The notes under the pieces are model-generated. The model was not told the DNA's origin and made no database searches. It saw nothing but the letters and a program-made list of their open reading frames with translations. A stretch of DNA of 15,297 bases from Bordetella parapertussis (GTDB taxonomy: Bacteria > Pseudomonadota > Gammaproteobacteria > Burkholderiales > Burkholderiaceae_C): the NCBI GenBank assembly GCA_945907335.1, contig CAMDSU010000024.1, positions 1 through 15,297 of the forward strand, written 5' to 3'. Position 1 is the first letter of the stretch, and each line of letters opens with the position of its first letter. Below are positions 6,857-14,654 of the stretch, piece after piece. The position numbers and the translations under genes were made by a program.

Positions 6857-7624
6857 ATGATAAATTCTTTCGCACCATTAGAGATCAGACACATTGCGGG
6901 CTCAAACAACCGATCCCCCATTGTTTACTTGCACGAGGGCTTGGGATCGGTCGCAATGTGGAACAGTCGCAGCTTGGATTGGCCGTTGGCGGTATGCCAA
7001 GCCACAGGCCGCGCTGCTTTGGTGTATTCGCGTCGTGGCTATGGCAACTCTGAACCTATTGTCGACGTGCGTGGCGTCCATCGACTGTCTCCCGACTATA
7101 TGCACCGCGAAGCGTGGGAGGTATTGCCCCATTTGCTGAAAACTCATTCGATAGAAACCCCTGTGTTGCTTGGACATTCCGATGGCGCCACCATCGCTTT
7201 GCTGCATGCCGCCAAATTTTCTGTAACAGCCACCATTGCGATGGCGCCGCATTTGTGGGTCGAAGACATCAGTTTGCGCTCTATTGAAGCCACCAAAGTC
7301 GCTTTTGAACAGGGCGAGTTGCGGCGCAAGTTGTCCAAGTTTCACGCCGATGTCGATGGCGCATTTTGGCAATGGAACGATGTCTGGTTGTCGGAGGCAT
7401 TCCGCAGCTTTGACATCCGCAGTGAATGCCAGCACATCGCATCGCCTGTGCTTGCCTTGCAAGGGGTAGACGATATTTATGGCAGTTTGCGACATATCGA
7501 AGACTTACACACACAGAGCACGGTACGACGCGAGGTATTGCAAGCGTGCGGACATTCACCCCACAAAGATCAACCGATGTTGAGCTTGCAACTGGTGACA
7601 GACTTTTTAAAAGACCTGCCTTGA
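6857..7624 (+). CDS. Alpha/beta fold hydrolase
   Basis: A cytosolic-looking alpha/beta hydrolase of 255 residues. Family features are an oxyanion-hole region VYLHEGLGS, a strand-turn VYSRRGYGNS, the nucleophile elbow GHSDGA with Ser108, an acid in GVDDIYG (Asp205 or Asp206), and His233 in CGHSPHKDQP, which is a complete catalytic triad. YSRRGYG and GHSDGATIAL are close to proline iminopeptidase/epoxide hydrolase-type members, but the substrate cannot be told. I chose the ATG at 6857 (MINSFAPL); an in-frame ATG at 6824 would add eleven hydrophobic residues and cannot be excluded. No clear ribosome binding site precedes either. It is divergent from the RodZ-like gene and followed by a weak hairpin terminator. 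Confidence 0.85.
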   Translation: MINSFAPLEIRHIAGSNNRSPIVYLHEGLGSVAMWNSRSLDWPLAVCQATGRAALVYSRRGYGNSEPIVDVRGVHRLSPDYMHREAWEVLPHLLKTHSIETPVLLGHSDGATIALLHAAKFSVTATIAMAPHLWVEDISLRSIEATKVAFEQGELRRKLSKFHADVDGAFWQWNDVWLSEAFRSFDIRSECQHIASPVLALQGVDDIYGSLRHIEDLHTQSTVRREVLQACGHSPHKDQPMLSLQLVTDFLKDLP

Positions 7625-7644
7625 TACTGCACGCTTATCAAGTA

Positions 7645-7673
7645 AGCCAACTTTGGCTGGCCACATTTTTTTT
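7645..7673 (+). terminator. Weak hairpin terminator after the hydrolase gene
   Basis: AGCCA and TGGCT (about 7645-7658) can form a short stem with a four-base loop, and eight T residues follow at 7666-7673. The stem is short and seven bases separate it from the T run, so termination may be inefficient. Confidence 0.4.
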
Positions 7674-7695
7674 AATCACCACCATACATGCAGTC

Positions 7696-8451
7696 TTAGG
7701 GTTTGCGAATCAGCGCATGTAATTCTTGCTCGGTTAACCAGCGCCATTGTCCCGGCGCCAATGTATCGTCCAAGACCATATCGCCCACTCGCGAACGGTG
7801 TAAACGCACCACTTTGTGGCCCGTGGCCGCCAACATGCGCTTGACTTGGTGGTACTTACCTTCGGTCAATGTCAGCGCCATGCTGTGGCTGCCAGTCAAT
7901 GCACAGGCCGCAGCCTTGACTGGCTTGGGGTCATCGTTCAACACCACCCCTAGTAATAATTTTTCTGCCACAGATTCATTCAATGCGTCCTCTGTGGTCA
8001 ATTCATAGACCTTGGGCACATGGTGCTTGGGAGAACTCATGCGATGAATGAACTGTCCATCGTCACTCAACAACAACATGCCCGTGGTGTCTTGGTCCAA
8101 ACGTCCAACAGCTTGAACACCTTGCAAACCGGTCTTGGCTGGACGCTGCCGCAGTGGCGTGGGCAACAAAGAATACACGCTGGGCCAAGCCGATGGTTTG
8201 TGCGAACACTCTGTGCCAGACGGTTTGTGCAACAACACATAGGCCTTGGCGTGGTACTGCCAAAGTGTGCCTTGCACGGCAAATGGCATGCCTTCAATCG
8301 CTTGCACCATGGTGTCGGTTTCGCGAACGCAGACCAAACCATGGCCTGTATCAATTTGGACCAAACCTTGCTGCACCATGCCGGCGCAAATACGGCGGGT
8401 CCCAAAGCCCTGGGAGTACAAAAGATCGGTCAGTATCAAGGGTTGCGCCAT
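7696..8451 (-). CDS. rsuA: 16S rRNA pseudouridine synthase, RsuA type
   Basis: Family members of the RsuA/RluB/E/F group isomerise uridine to pseudouridine; RsuA acts on U516 of 16S rRNA. The ATG at 8451 gives 251 residues, somewhat longer than typical RsuA (about 230); a TTG at 8460 would add three. An S4-like RNA-binding segment occupies roughly 5-45. The catalytic domain shows AYVLLHKPSGTECS (70-83) and GRLDQDTTGMLLLSDDG (116-132), with Asp119 the expected nucleophile. The C-terminal block TEGKYHQVKRMLAATGHKV is the usual RsuA family motif. The domain order and motifs favour RsuA over RluB or RluE, but without alignment the exact rRNA target is an inference. The gene is convergent with the hydrolase and divergent from the XdhC-family gene, leaving only 60 bases between start codons. 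Confidence 0.85.
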   Translation of the reverse strand: MAQPLILTDLLYSQGFGTRRICAGMVQQGLVQIDTGHGLVCVRETDTMVQAIEGMPFAVQGTLWQYHAKAYVLLHKPSGTECSHKPSAWPSVYSLLPTPLRQRPAKTGLQGVQAVGRLDQDTTGMLLLSDDGQFIHRMSSPKHHVPKVYELTTEDALNESVAEKLLLGVVLNDDPKPVKAAACALTGSHSMALTLTEGKYHQVKRMLAATGHKVVRLHRSRVGDMVLDDTLAPGQWRWLTEQELHALIRKP

Positions 8452-8511
8452 GTCAAACAAGTATCAAAAGGGTTATGGGGCTGCAGGGGCGTAAGCGTTA
8501 AAGTATGCACC

Positions 8512-9582
8512 ATGGAAAACATAGATGTCATGGTTTTGCGCTCATTGCGCAATTGGCGGCTAGCCGGGCAACGCGCCTTGCTGGCCACGGTCGTTCGAAC
8601 ATGGGGGTCATCGCCGCGCCCGATTGGCTCGATCATGGCCTTGTGCGAAACCGGTGCAGTGGTGGGTTCGGTTTCTGGCGGTTGTATTGAAGATGATTTG
8701 ATTTACCGATTCACACAAGCCTATGCCAGCGGCCAGTCCTTGGGCGAAGCACAGGTGATTCCAAGCGGCGCACCGCAGCGCGTGAAATATGGCATCACTG
8801 CAGATGAAGCACACAGGTTTGGATTGCCATGTGGTGGCACTTTGGAATTGCTGCTGGAGTTTGACCCTGACGCCAAACAGCTCGACCAATTGGTGATGTC
8901 GCTAGAACAAGGCCAATTGATGCAACGCACCACATTGCTGTCTGACGGGCAAGTGAGTTTGAATCCCAGCGACAGCCCTACCGAATTGAGCATTGACAAC
9001 ACGCGATTGGCCAACACCTTTGGTCCCGAATACCGCATGTTGCTGATTGGTGCGGGTCAACTCACCGAATACTTGGCCACCATGGCCTTGTTCAACGGTT
9101 TCGCAGTCACTGTGTGTGACCCGCGCGAGGAGTACAGAGGCGCTTGGTCTGTGGCCAATGTGGCAATCACCAGCGAAATGCCAGACGATGTGGTGCAAAG
9201 TTTTCGCCCTGACAGACGCAGTTGCGTGATCGCACTGACGCACGATCCCAAATTAGATGACCTGGCCTTGCTCGAAGCGCTGGAGAGCGATGCTTTTTAT
9301 GTGGGTGCGATCGGATCGCGCCGCAACAACGAAGCGCGGCACCAACGTATGCTTGAGCATTTGGGGAAAACAGACGAAGAGTTAAAGCGCTTGCGCGGGC
9401 CGATTGGTATTTATATCGGCAGCAAAACGCCAGCGGAAATTGCAGTGAGCATCATGGCTGAGGTGCTGGCAGTGAAGAACAACGTGCCCTTGCCTCGCGA
9501 CATGGACGTGGCCCACGCCAAGAACAGCCAAGACATTGCCCACAACGATCCGGGTGTTTTGGTGTGCGGCATTCGCCAATAA
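8512..9582 (+). CDS. XdhC/CoxI family protein
   Basis: XdhC-type proteins handle the molybdenum cofactor and its sulfuration for xanthine dehydrogenase-type enzymes. The 356-residue product has an N-terminal XdhC_CoxI domain with GSSPRPIGSIMAL (32-44), GSVSGGCIEDDL (52-63, Cys58) and GLPCGGTLELLLE (104-116, Cys107). A C-terminal Rossmann-like domain follows, with LLIGAGQLTEYLA (177-189), CDPREEY and YVGAIGSRRNNEARHQRM (263-280). The late block GPIGIYIGSKTPAEIAVSIM (296-315) is also typical. I chose the ATG at 8512; the frame is open upstream to 8020 but that part is antisense to rsuA. No xanthine dehydrogenase or CO dehydrogenase subunits are in view, so its client enzyme is unknown. The HEPN gene starts 18 bases after its stop. 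Confidence 0.88.
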   Translation: MENIDVMVLRSLRNWRLAGQRALLATVVRTWGSSPRPIGSIMALCETGAVVGSVSGGCIEDDLIYRFTQAYASGQSLGEAQVIPSGAPQRVKYGITADEAHRFGLPCGGTLELLLEFDPDAKQLDQLVMSLEQGQLMQRTTLLSDGQVSLNPSDSPTELSIDNTRLANTFGPEYRMLLIGAGQLTEYLATMALFNGFAVTVCDPREEYRGAWSVANVAITSEMPDDVVQSFRPDRRSCVIALTHDPKLDDLALLEALESDAFYVGAIGSRRNNEARHQRMLEHLGKTDEELKRLRGPIGIYIGSKTPAEIAVSIMAEVLAVKNNVPLPRDMDVAHAKNSQDIAHNDPGVLVCGIRQ

Positions 9583-9600
9583 GGGGCTTTCAAAAACACC

Positions 9601-10014
9601 ATGGCCACAGGCAAATTAGATTTCACCTCACTTCGCAATTCATTGATACGTCTTGATGAGGGCTATCAACGCTACTTGCTTGACACCAGCGACATACAAA
9701 TTCGTGATGGTTTGATTCAACGCTATGAATTCACCTATGAAATCAGCCACAAAATATTAAAGCGCCACATCGAAATGACATCAGCCAATCTTGAGATATT
9801 GGACGCCATGCCGTTTGCTGATTTGATACGAACAGGCAATGAGTTGTCATTGCTAAAAAGCGACTGGACCGCCTGGAAAATATTCAGAGAAATGCGCGCT
9901 AAAACCAGTCATACCTATGATGAAGATATTGCGTTGACTGTGGTGCAGATCATTCCTTTGTTCATCCAAGAAATTCAATTTCTGGTGCTTCAATTAGAGA
10001 TTCGGCATGCCTGA
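9601..10014 (+). CDS. HEPN protein, HI0074/HepT-like (putative toxin)
   Basis: A 137-residue, all-helical protein of the nucleotidyltransferase substrate-binding (HI0074) branch of the HEPN superfamily. Recognisable parts are IQRYEFTYEISHKILKRHIE (39-58) and WKIFREMRAKTSHTYDE (92-108). The latter holds Rx4HxY: Arg99, His104 and Tyr106. In HepT toxins the Arg and His of this motif form the RNase site, and the partner MNT enzyme adenylylates the Tyr to silence it. Hence a toxin role is inferred here, though older annotation would call it a substrate-binding protein. It lies 18 bases after the XdhC-family stop, with AAGGGG nearby as a possible ribosome binding site, and overlaps the MNT gene by eight bases. 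The two genes look more AT-rich than their neighbours, which suggests transfer. Confidence 0.85.
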   Translation: MATGKLDFTSLRNSLIRLDEGYQRYLLDTSDIQIRDGLIQRYEFTYEISHKILKRHIEMTSANLEILDAMPFADLIRTGNELSLLKSDWTAWKIFREMRAKTSHTYDEDIALTVVQIIPLFIQEIQFLVLQLEIRHA

Positions 10015-10354
10015 CAAAGTAACAGATGCAACGGGTTCAAGCTTTGGCATATCGCTTACGCAGGAAGAATATCTTTGTGTCACTACCCTGTTGCAAACCA
10101 TCATTCCTGAACGAGAAGTCAGAGCATTCGGCTCAAGAACCACTTCGGCTCATAAACCTTTTTCAGACCTTGATCTGGTTGTCATGGGAGATCAAGCGCT
10201 GCCCACCGATAAAGCCGCAGATTTGCGCCAATCTTTCAGTGATTCAGATTTGACATTCAAAGTCGATGTGGTGATTTGGAGCGAGCTCCAAGACCATTTC
10301 AAACGCATCATCGAATCTGGTTCCGTGGTGATTCAATCAGCCCCGCATAAGTAA
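10007..10354 (+). CDS. MNT-type nucleotidyltransferase, HI0073/MntA-like (putative antitoxin)
   Basis: A minimal nucleotidyltransferase of 115 residues from the DNA polymerase beta superfamily. The active-site motif GSx10DxD is complete: Gly42-Ser43, then Asp54 and Asp56 in FSDLDLVV, with a third acidic residue Asp87 in FKVDVVIW. This is the HI0073/MntA family. In characterised MntA-HepT pairs the enzyme transfers AMP units to a Tyr of the HEPN toxin and so neutralises it. The gene overlaps the HEPN gene by eight bases, and its order (HEPN first, MNT second) is one of those found for such modules. Its last 18 bases overlap the 3' end of the convergent apbE gene. The whole active site appears intact, so the pair is likely functional. 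Confidence 0.86.
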   Translation: MPDKVTDATGSSFGISLTQEEYLCVTTLLQTIIPEREVRAFGSRTTSAHKPFSDLDLVVMGDQALPTDKAADLRQSFSDSDLTFKVDVVIWSELQDHFKRIIESGSVVIQSAPHK

Positions 10355-11350
10355 TCGGTTGGTTGACGACCACGTGCCGCGCTTGTCTTGCAGCACCACA
10401 TCCACGCCCCATGCCCGCGCAGTCTCTTTCACTTTGACCGCTGGACACATAAAAAATACCTTGGTCAATGCATCCGCCATGGCGCAAGAAGCTGCAACCA
10501 CCGTGACGCTGGACCAATAACGCGGGGAATCCCCAGTCTGCGGGTCAAATATATGGTGGTGTAAGCGGTCTGGGGTGAAGATGGTGTGGGCGTCTGAGGA
10601 TGTCGCCATTGCCAAACCGTTCGGCAGGGACACACCACGTTTATGGTTGTCGCCCTGGGTGCTTTCGATGCCGAAGCGCCATGCCTGCGCGCCGGGTGCT
10701 TGGCCCAAGGTGGATGTTTCACCGGTGTCTATCAACGCATGCATCACACCATGCGACTGCAACACTGAACGCACCAAATCAGCGGCGTAACCTTGCGCTA
10801 TGCCATTGAGTGACACGCCCATGCCTTTGGCATTCAAACGAACGGCATGTGGGCTGATTTCCAAGGCACGCCAATTGACCAACGGCAAATGACGTTGCAA
10901 AGCATGTTTATCTGCAACTTTGCCAGCGGCATGCGCTTGTGACCACAGCTGCCACAACGGTTGCACCGTGACATCAAATGCCCCTTGGCTGCGCGCTGAC
11001 ACATATTGCGCCAGGGAAAGCACAGACAGCAATTGCTCCGACGGTTGTTGCAATACACCATCGCGGTTCAACCGGGACACCGCACTGTCGGGATTGAACA
11101 AACTCATGTCAGTTTCCACACCGCGAATGGCTTTGACGGCTTCGTCTAATGCCAACTCCAAACGGTCAGTCTGGCAGTGCGCAGCACGCAACCACAAACT
11201 TGTGCCAAAGCCAATCAAAGCGCGTTCACGCCATACCAAACGCTCGGCGCAAGGAGACGACAACGCCGCCGCGAATGCCGCTTGCCCCGTCATGCCTGAC
11301 AGCAATGTGCCAGCGCCCCAGCCCAAATATTGGCGACGTGTTGTGCTCAT
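10337..11350 (-). CDS. apbE: FAD:protein FMN transferase ApbE, Tat-exported
   Basis: ApbE enzymes split FAD and attach FMN covalently to a Thr/Ser of target flavoproteins in the periplasm. The 337-residue product begins with a twin-arginine signal (TTRRQYLGWG, hydrophobic stretch, then AFA-A near 25-28), which fits export with folded flavin. Family motifs are VETDMSLFNPDSAVSRLN (78-95), FDVTVQPLW (125-133), VSLNGIAQGYAADL (179-192), TSSDAHTIF (250-258), HHIFDPQTG (265-273) and the Mg-binding region AMADALTK (290-297). It starts in an ATGA overlap with the NosR-like gene, so the two are coupled and the upstream protein is the likely substrate. This arrangement matches nosR-nosX of denitrifiers. 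Its 3' end overlaps the MNT gene by 18 bases. Confidence 0.92.
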   Translation of the reverse strand: MSTTRRQYLGWGAGTLLSGMTGQAAFAAALSSPCAERLVWRERALIGFGTSLWLRAAHCQTDRLELALDEAVKAIRGVETDMSLFNPDSAVSRLNRDGVLQQPSEQLLSVLSLAQYVSARSQGAFDVTVQPLWQLWSQAHAAGKVADKHALQRHLPLVNWRALEISPHAVRLNAKGMGVSLNGIAQGYAADLVRSVLQSHGVMHALIDTGETSTLGQAPGAQAWRFGIESTQGDNHKRGVSLPNGLAMATSSDAHTIFTPDRLHHHIFDPQTGDSPRYWSSVTVVAASCAMADALTKVFFMCPAVKVKETARAWGVDVVLQDKRGTWSSTNRLLMRG

Positions 11351-13503
11351 GCTGAAACCTCGGGTTGAAGCGCAATGAAGCGACTGCCGTCTTTGCGCTG
11401 TTGAATCAATGGCAAGCAGCGCTGGTCATCCTGATAGATAGACACGCAATCCAAGCATTGGAAGCATTCACTGTAATTGACCTCACCACTGGGCTCAATG
11501 GCTTGGTATTCACAGCGGTGCCGACATGTTTGACAAGGCGTGCCACATGCTTCGCGACGCGGTATCCAAGACCAACGTTGCAGCACATTGGTGGCGGCCA
11601 AGGCCGCGCCCAAGGGACAGATATATCGGCAGTAGCCTCTGTAGACAAACACGCTCAAGCCCAAACAAAACACGGCCCAAACGACATAAGGCCAATCGCG
11701 CACAAAGTACAAACTGATGGCTGTTTTGAATGGCTCGACTTCAACAGCCACTTCGGCAAACGAAGGGGAAAACCACACACCCCCCAGAATCACTGCCAAC
11801 ACCACATACTTGAACATTTTGAGCTTTCGGTCCAAGGCAGTTTTCAAACGGCGGTGATGCAAGCCAACGGCTTGGGTCACCATGCTGATGAGCTCTTGCA
11901 ATGCCCCGAATGGGCACAACCAGCCGCAAAAAGTACCGCGCCCCCAAACAAGCAAGGTGCCCGCGACAAACAACCACAAAATCACACTCATCGGGTCGTT
12001 CATGAAAAATAACAAATCTCCGCCGTGGCGCAACTCATCGATTGCCGCCGTGATGTTGACAATCGTCAACTGACCTTGCGCATACCAACCGATGAAGCCC
12101 AGCGTGAACACCAAATAAGCAGCTCGCAACCACTTCAGCCGACGGGCACCTGCACTCAAACGCTTTTGCATGACCAAGCCCGTGGTCAACACGACCAAGC
12201 CCAGCAGCAGCACCGCAATTTCCAAGCCGCGTGTTTGCCAAGCATTGACCCAATCCCACTGTGAAACATCGGCATCCACCAGTCCATACCAAGCCGCACG
12301 CCAACCGTGAAAGCTGTAATCCAATGGAAGCGACGCATTGACCACTTGGTTGGGGTAACTGCCAAATCGCCGTCCCCATTTCAAATCTAACTCGAACGCA
12401 GAAGTCGGATCCAGAGGCGTGGCGTTATCGACCACGAAAAAAAATGCCCGCGTTGTCTCCGGATAACCCGGCACACGCAACGCCTTGTCATACGACATGA
12501 CGCGAAGTTTTAGCGTTTGTCCGTTTTGTCTGACCTCGAACGGCAGATCTTCTTGGACACGCTGACTTTCATAATTCATGCGGGACATCGGCCCCGATTC
12601 GGTCACCAACAATGCTTGCGCTTGGCGACGATTGGTTGCAAGCAAGCGCCAGCCGTCGTTGTCCAACAGATTGCGTCCGATAGCGGGCAAACTGACCAAG
12701 GCGACATGCAACTTCAATGCGATTTCGTCAGGTTTGTCTGTAGCAAATTTGTCAGTGCCTGAAGCTTTTGTTCCAGCAAATACCTTTTCAATCTCAGATC
12801 TTGTGAACACTTGTTCGCTCACCATGCCGCGCGACAGCAAGTTGTCCCAGGTCAATGGCGGATATGTTTCGCTCTCAGGCTTTTGTTTGGTGCCGCCAAC
12901 CACTGATCCTGCAATCATGCCTTGGGCTTGTGCCTCCGCATGCGCCATGGCCACTGATGCAGCAGACAACACAATGGTTTTATCAATGGCTTTGGCCGTC
13001 ACCGTCCCGGCCTGTACCCCAAACAATGCCGCGTAATTGGCATCGCGCCTTGGTGTGGCTGTGTGGGCAAAAATTTCAATTTTTTGTTGCATCGACAAAC
13101 CGGCGTATTGCTCGGTGAACTTGCTCAGTTTTGCAATGCCTGCGTCGGAACGAAATAACGGCTCTTTGTGGTCCAGCAATTTCGATGCAAGGTAATTGCC
13201 TTGCGTATCCATCACCACCATGACATTGATGGGCTTGCCGCCATAGCCCCGCACCGGTTCAAAATCCACCGTCTCAAACACATAAGCCTTGAGCACAGGT
13301 TTTGCGTCAGGGTTCTCGGCATCTTTCACAAACAAAGGCCAGACTGGCAAATTTGGCTGAATGTCACCTACTAAATACTGCTGATCAAACAAGCGGTCAA
13401 TATCGGCTTTGACCAACATGCCCGCAGTTGCCCATTGCGTCACAAGCACACCAAAAAATATGCAGCAACGGCAAATAAAAAGCACTAAATACTTAAATGG
13501 CAT
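11347..13503 (-). CDS. NosR-like FMN-binding polyferredoxin membrane protein
   Basis: A 718-residue NosR/NirI family protein. The ATG at 13503 gives a hydrophobic signal (MPFKYLVLFICRCC...ATAG); a GTG at 13557 would add 18 residues. An FMN-binding domain lies at about 70-190, with the putative FMN-carrying Thr167 in QAGTVTA. That motif departs from the usual SGAT. The periplasmic part continues to about 420. Five membrane helices lie at about 426-444, 459-479, 504-522, 565-582 and 605-622, with two CxxxCP motifs (Cys526/530, Cys625/629). The C-terminus holds two [4Fe-4S] sites, Cys653/657/660/664 and Cys680/683/686/696. In denitrifiers NosR feeds electrons to nitrous oxide reductase; no nosZ is visible, so its acceptor is unknown. 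apbE follows in an ATGA overlap. Confidence 0.82.
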   Translation of the reverse strand: MPFKYLVLFICRCCIFFGVLVTQWATAGMLVKADIDRLFDQQYLVGDIQPNLPVWPLFVKDAENPDAKPVLKAYVFETVDFEPVRGYGGKPINVMVVMDTQGNYLASKLLDHKEPLFRSDAGIAKLSKFTEQYAGLSMQQKIEIFAHTATPRRDANYAALFGVQAGTVTAKAIDKTIVLSAASVAMAHAEAQAQGMIAGSVVGGTKQKPESETYPPLTWDNLLSRGMVSEQVFTRSEIEKVFAGTKASGTDKFATDKPDEIALKLHVALVSLPAIGRNLLDNDGWRLLATNRRQAQALLVTESGPMSRMNYESQRVQEDLPFEVRQNGQTLKLRVMSYDKALRVPGYPETTRAFFFVVDNATPLDPTSAFELDLKWGRRFGSYPNQVVNASLPLDYSFHGWRAAWYGLVDADVSQWDWVNAWQTRGLEIAVLLLGLVVLTTGLVMQKRLSAGARRLKWLRAAYLVFTLGFIGWYAQGQLTIVNITAAIDELRHGGDLLFFMNDPMSVILWLFVAGTLLVWGRGTFCGWLCPFGALQELISMVTQAVGLHHRRLKTALDRKLKMFKYVVLAVILGGVWFSPSFAEVAVEVEPFKTAISLYFVRDWPYVVWAVFCLGLSVFVYRGYCRYICPLGAALAATNVLQRWSWIPRREACGTPCQTCRHRCEYQAIEPSGEVNYSECFQCLDCVSIYQDDQRCLPLIQQRKDGSRFIALQPEVSA

Positions 13504-13562
13504 ACGAATCCCAAGAAGAAAGGGATTTATAACACTGAAGCGACTAGGGTTAACCACAGACT

Positions 13563-13580
13563 AAGACCTATGGCGGTCTT
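13563..13580. other. Inverted repeat downstream of galU
   Basis: AAGACC-tatggc-GGTCTT forms a six-pair hairpin in the 120-base gap between galU and the NosR-like gene, both on the - strand. No T run follows on either strand, so it is not a standard intrinsic terminator. It could be an operator or an RNA hairpin of the NosR-like leader. Nothing else is seen in this gap. Confidence 0.35.
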
Positions 13581-13623
13581 GTTGGCGACTGGTCTGGGCC
13601 AGCGTGCTTAGAACTGGGTTGAC

Positions 13624-14496
13624 TCAGGACTGGCGTTGCGCCAGCCAAGCTGAAAATTCAGCGCCCACCTGCGGATGGTGTTCACCCAAATCAACAGTGG
13701 CTTGCAAAAAACCCAGTTTGCTGCCGCAGTCATAACGCGTGCCTTGGTATCGATAGGCAAACACTTTTTCTTTGCTCAGCAATTGGGCAATCGCATCGGT
13801 CAACTGAATTTCACCGCCCGCGCCTTTGGGCGTGGTTTTCAATTCTTCAAAAATACGCGGCGTCAAAATGTAACGCCCTGCCACGGCCAAGGTGCTGGGC
13901 GCATCGGCGGGAGCGGGCTTTTCGACAATGCCCGACAGCTGGGTCAACTGGGCGTCTAGCGTCGTGCCACTGACGATGCCGTAACGATTGGTTTGATCCA
14001 GAGGAACGTCTTGAACCGCCAATATGCTGGCTTGCAGTGTGGCGAATTGCTGCACCATTTGTGCGGTGATGGAGGGTTGCCCGACCATCAAGTCATCTGC
14101 CAACAACACCGCAAAAGGCTCGTGGCCCACCAAATGCTCGGCACACAACACTGCATGGCCAAGCCCCATGGCACGGGGTTGACGCACATAACTGCACACC
14201 ATGTCGTCAGGGGAAATACCGCGTGCAATTTTCAGCAACTCGGTCTTACCTGCTTGCTCTAATTCATTTTCCAATTCGTAAGCGGTGTCAAAGTGGTCTT
14301 CGACACTGCGCTTGGTACGCCCGGTGACAAACACCATATGCCGAATGCCAGCTTCGTAGGCCTCTTCCACGGCGTATTGAATCAGCGGCTTGTCCACCAC
14401 CGGCAGCATTTCCTTGGCAGAGGCTTTGGTGGCCGGCAAAAAACGGGAGCCTAAACCGGCGATGGGGAAAACAGCTTTGAGTATGCGGGTGTTCAT
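13624..14496 (-). CDS. galU: UTP-glucose-1-phosphate uridylyltransferase
   Basis: GalU makes UDP-glucose from UTP and glucose 1-phosphate, a precursor for surface polysaccharides and galactose interconversion. The ATG at 14496 gives 290 residues, normal for the family; an ATG three codons upstream at 14505 is also possible and neither has a clear ribosome binding site. The N-terminal nucleotide-binding signature GLGSRFLPATKASAKEMLPV (14-33) and DKPLIQYAVEEA (35-46) are complete. Further motifs are the metal-site LLADDLMV, GIVEKP, GRYILTPRIFE and GAGGEIQLTDAI. It stands alone: the ssrA terminator separates it from the tmRNA gene upstream, so it needs its own promoter in 14497-14616, where I see no convincing match. 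Confidence 0.95.
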   Translation of the reverse strand: MNTRILKAVFPIAGLGSRFLPATKASAKEMLPVVDKPLIQYAVEEAYEAGIRHMVFVTGRTKRSVEDHFDTAYELENELEQAGKTELLKIARGISPDDMVCSYVRQPRAMGLGHAVLCAEHLVGHEPFAVLLADDLMVGQPSITAQMVQQFATLQASILAVQDVPLDQTNRYGIVSGTTLDAQLTQLSGIVEKPAPADAPSTLAVAGRYILTPRIFEELKTTPKGAGGEIQLTDAIAQLLSKEKVFAYRYQGTRYDCGSKLGFLQATVDLGEHHPQVGAEFSAWLAQRQS

Positions 14497-14615
14497 GCCG
14501 GGCATTTTGGCATTGAAATGTGGCGGTTTAAAGAAGCTGTGTTTGCACCACTTGAAGTCTCAAAAAAGAGGGGTTCAAAACATTCCCTGTAAACGAACAC
14601 ACATAAGGTTAGGGT

Positions 14616-14644
14616 GAAAAAAAACCAACCCCGAGGGGTTGGTT
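14616..14644 (-). terminator. Intrinsic terminator of ssrA, possibly bidirectional
   Basis: The stem AACCAACCC (14623-14631) pairs perfectly with GGGTTGGTT (14636-14644) around a CGAG loop. On the - strand it is followed by a run of eight T (14617-14624 as A on the + strand, partly within the stem), directly after the tmRNA 3' end. On the + strand the stem ends in a five-T run, so it could also stop antisense transcription. Confidence 0.9.
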
Positions 14645-14654
14645 TTTCCTATAT

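Noticed and set aside
8020..8511. N-terminal extension of the XdhC-family protein
   Set aside because: The extra 164 codons are antisense to the well-supported rsuA gene and show no XdhC similarity; the ATG at 8512 fits the domain start.
13563..13580. Hairpin as the galU terminator
   Set aside because: No T run follows on the - strand, so it was listed only as an inverted repeat.
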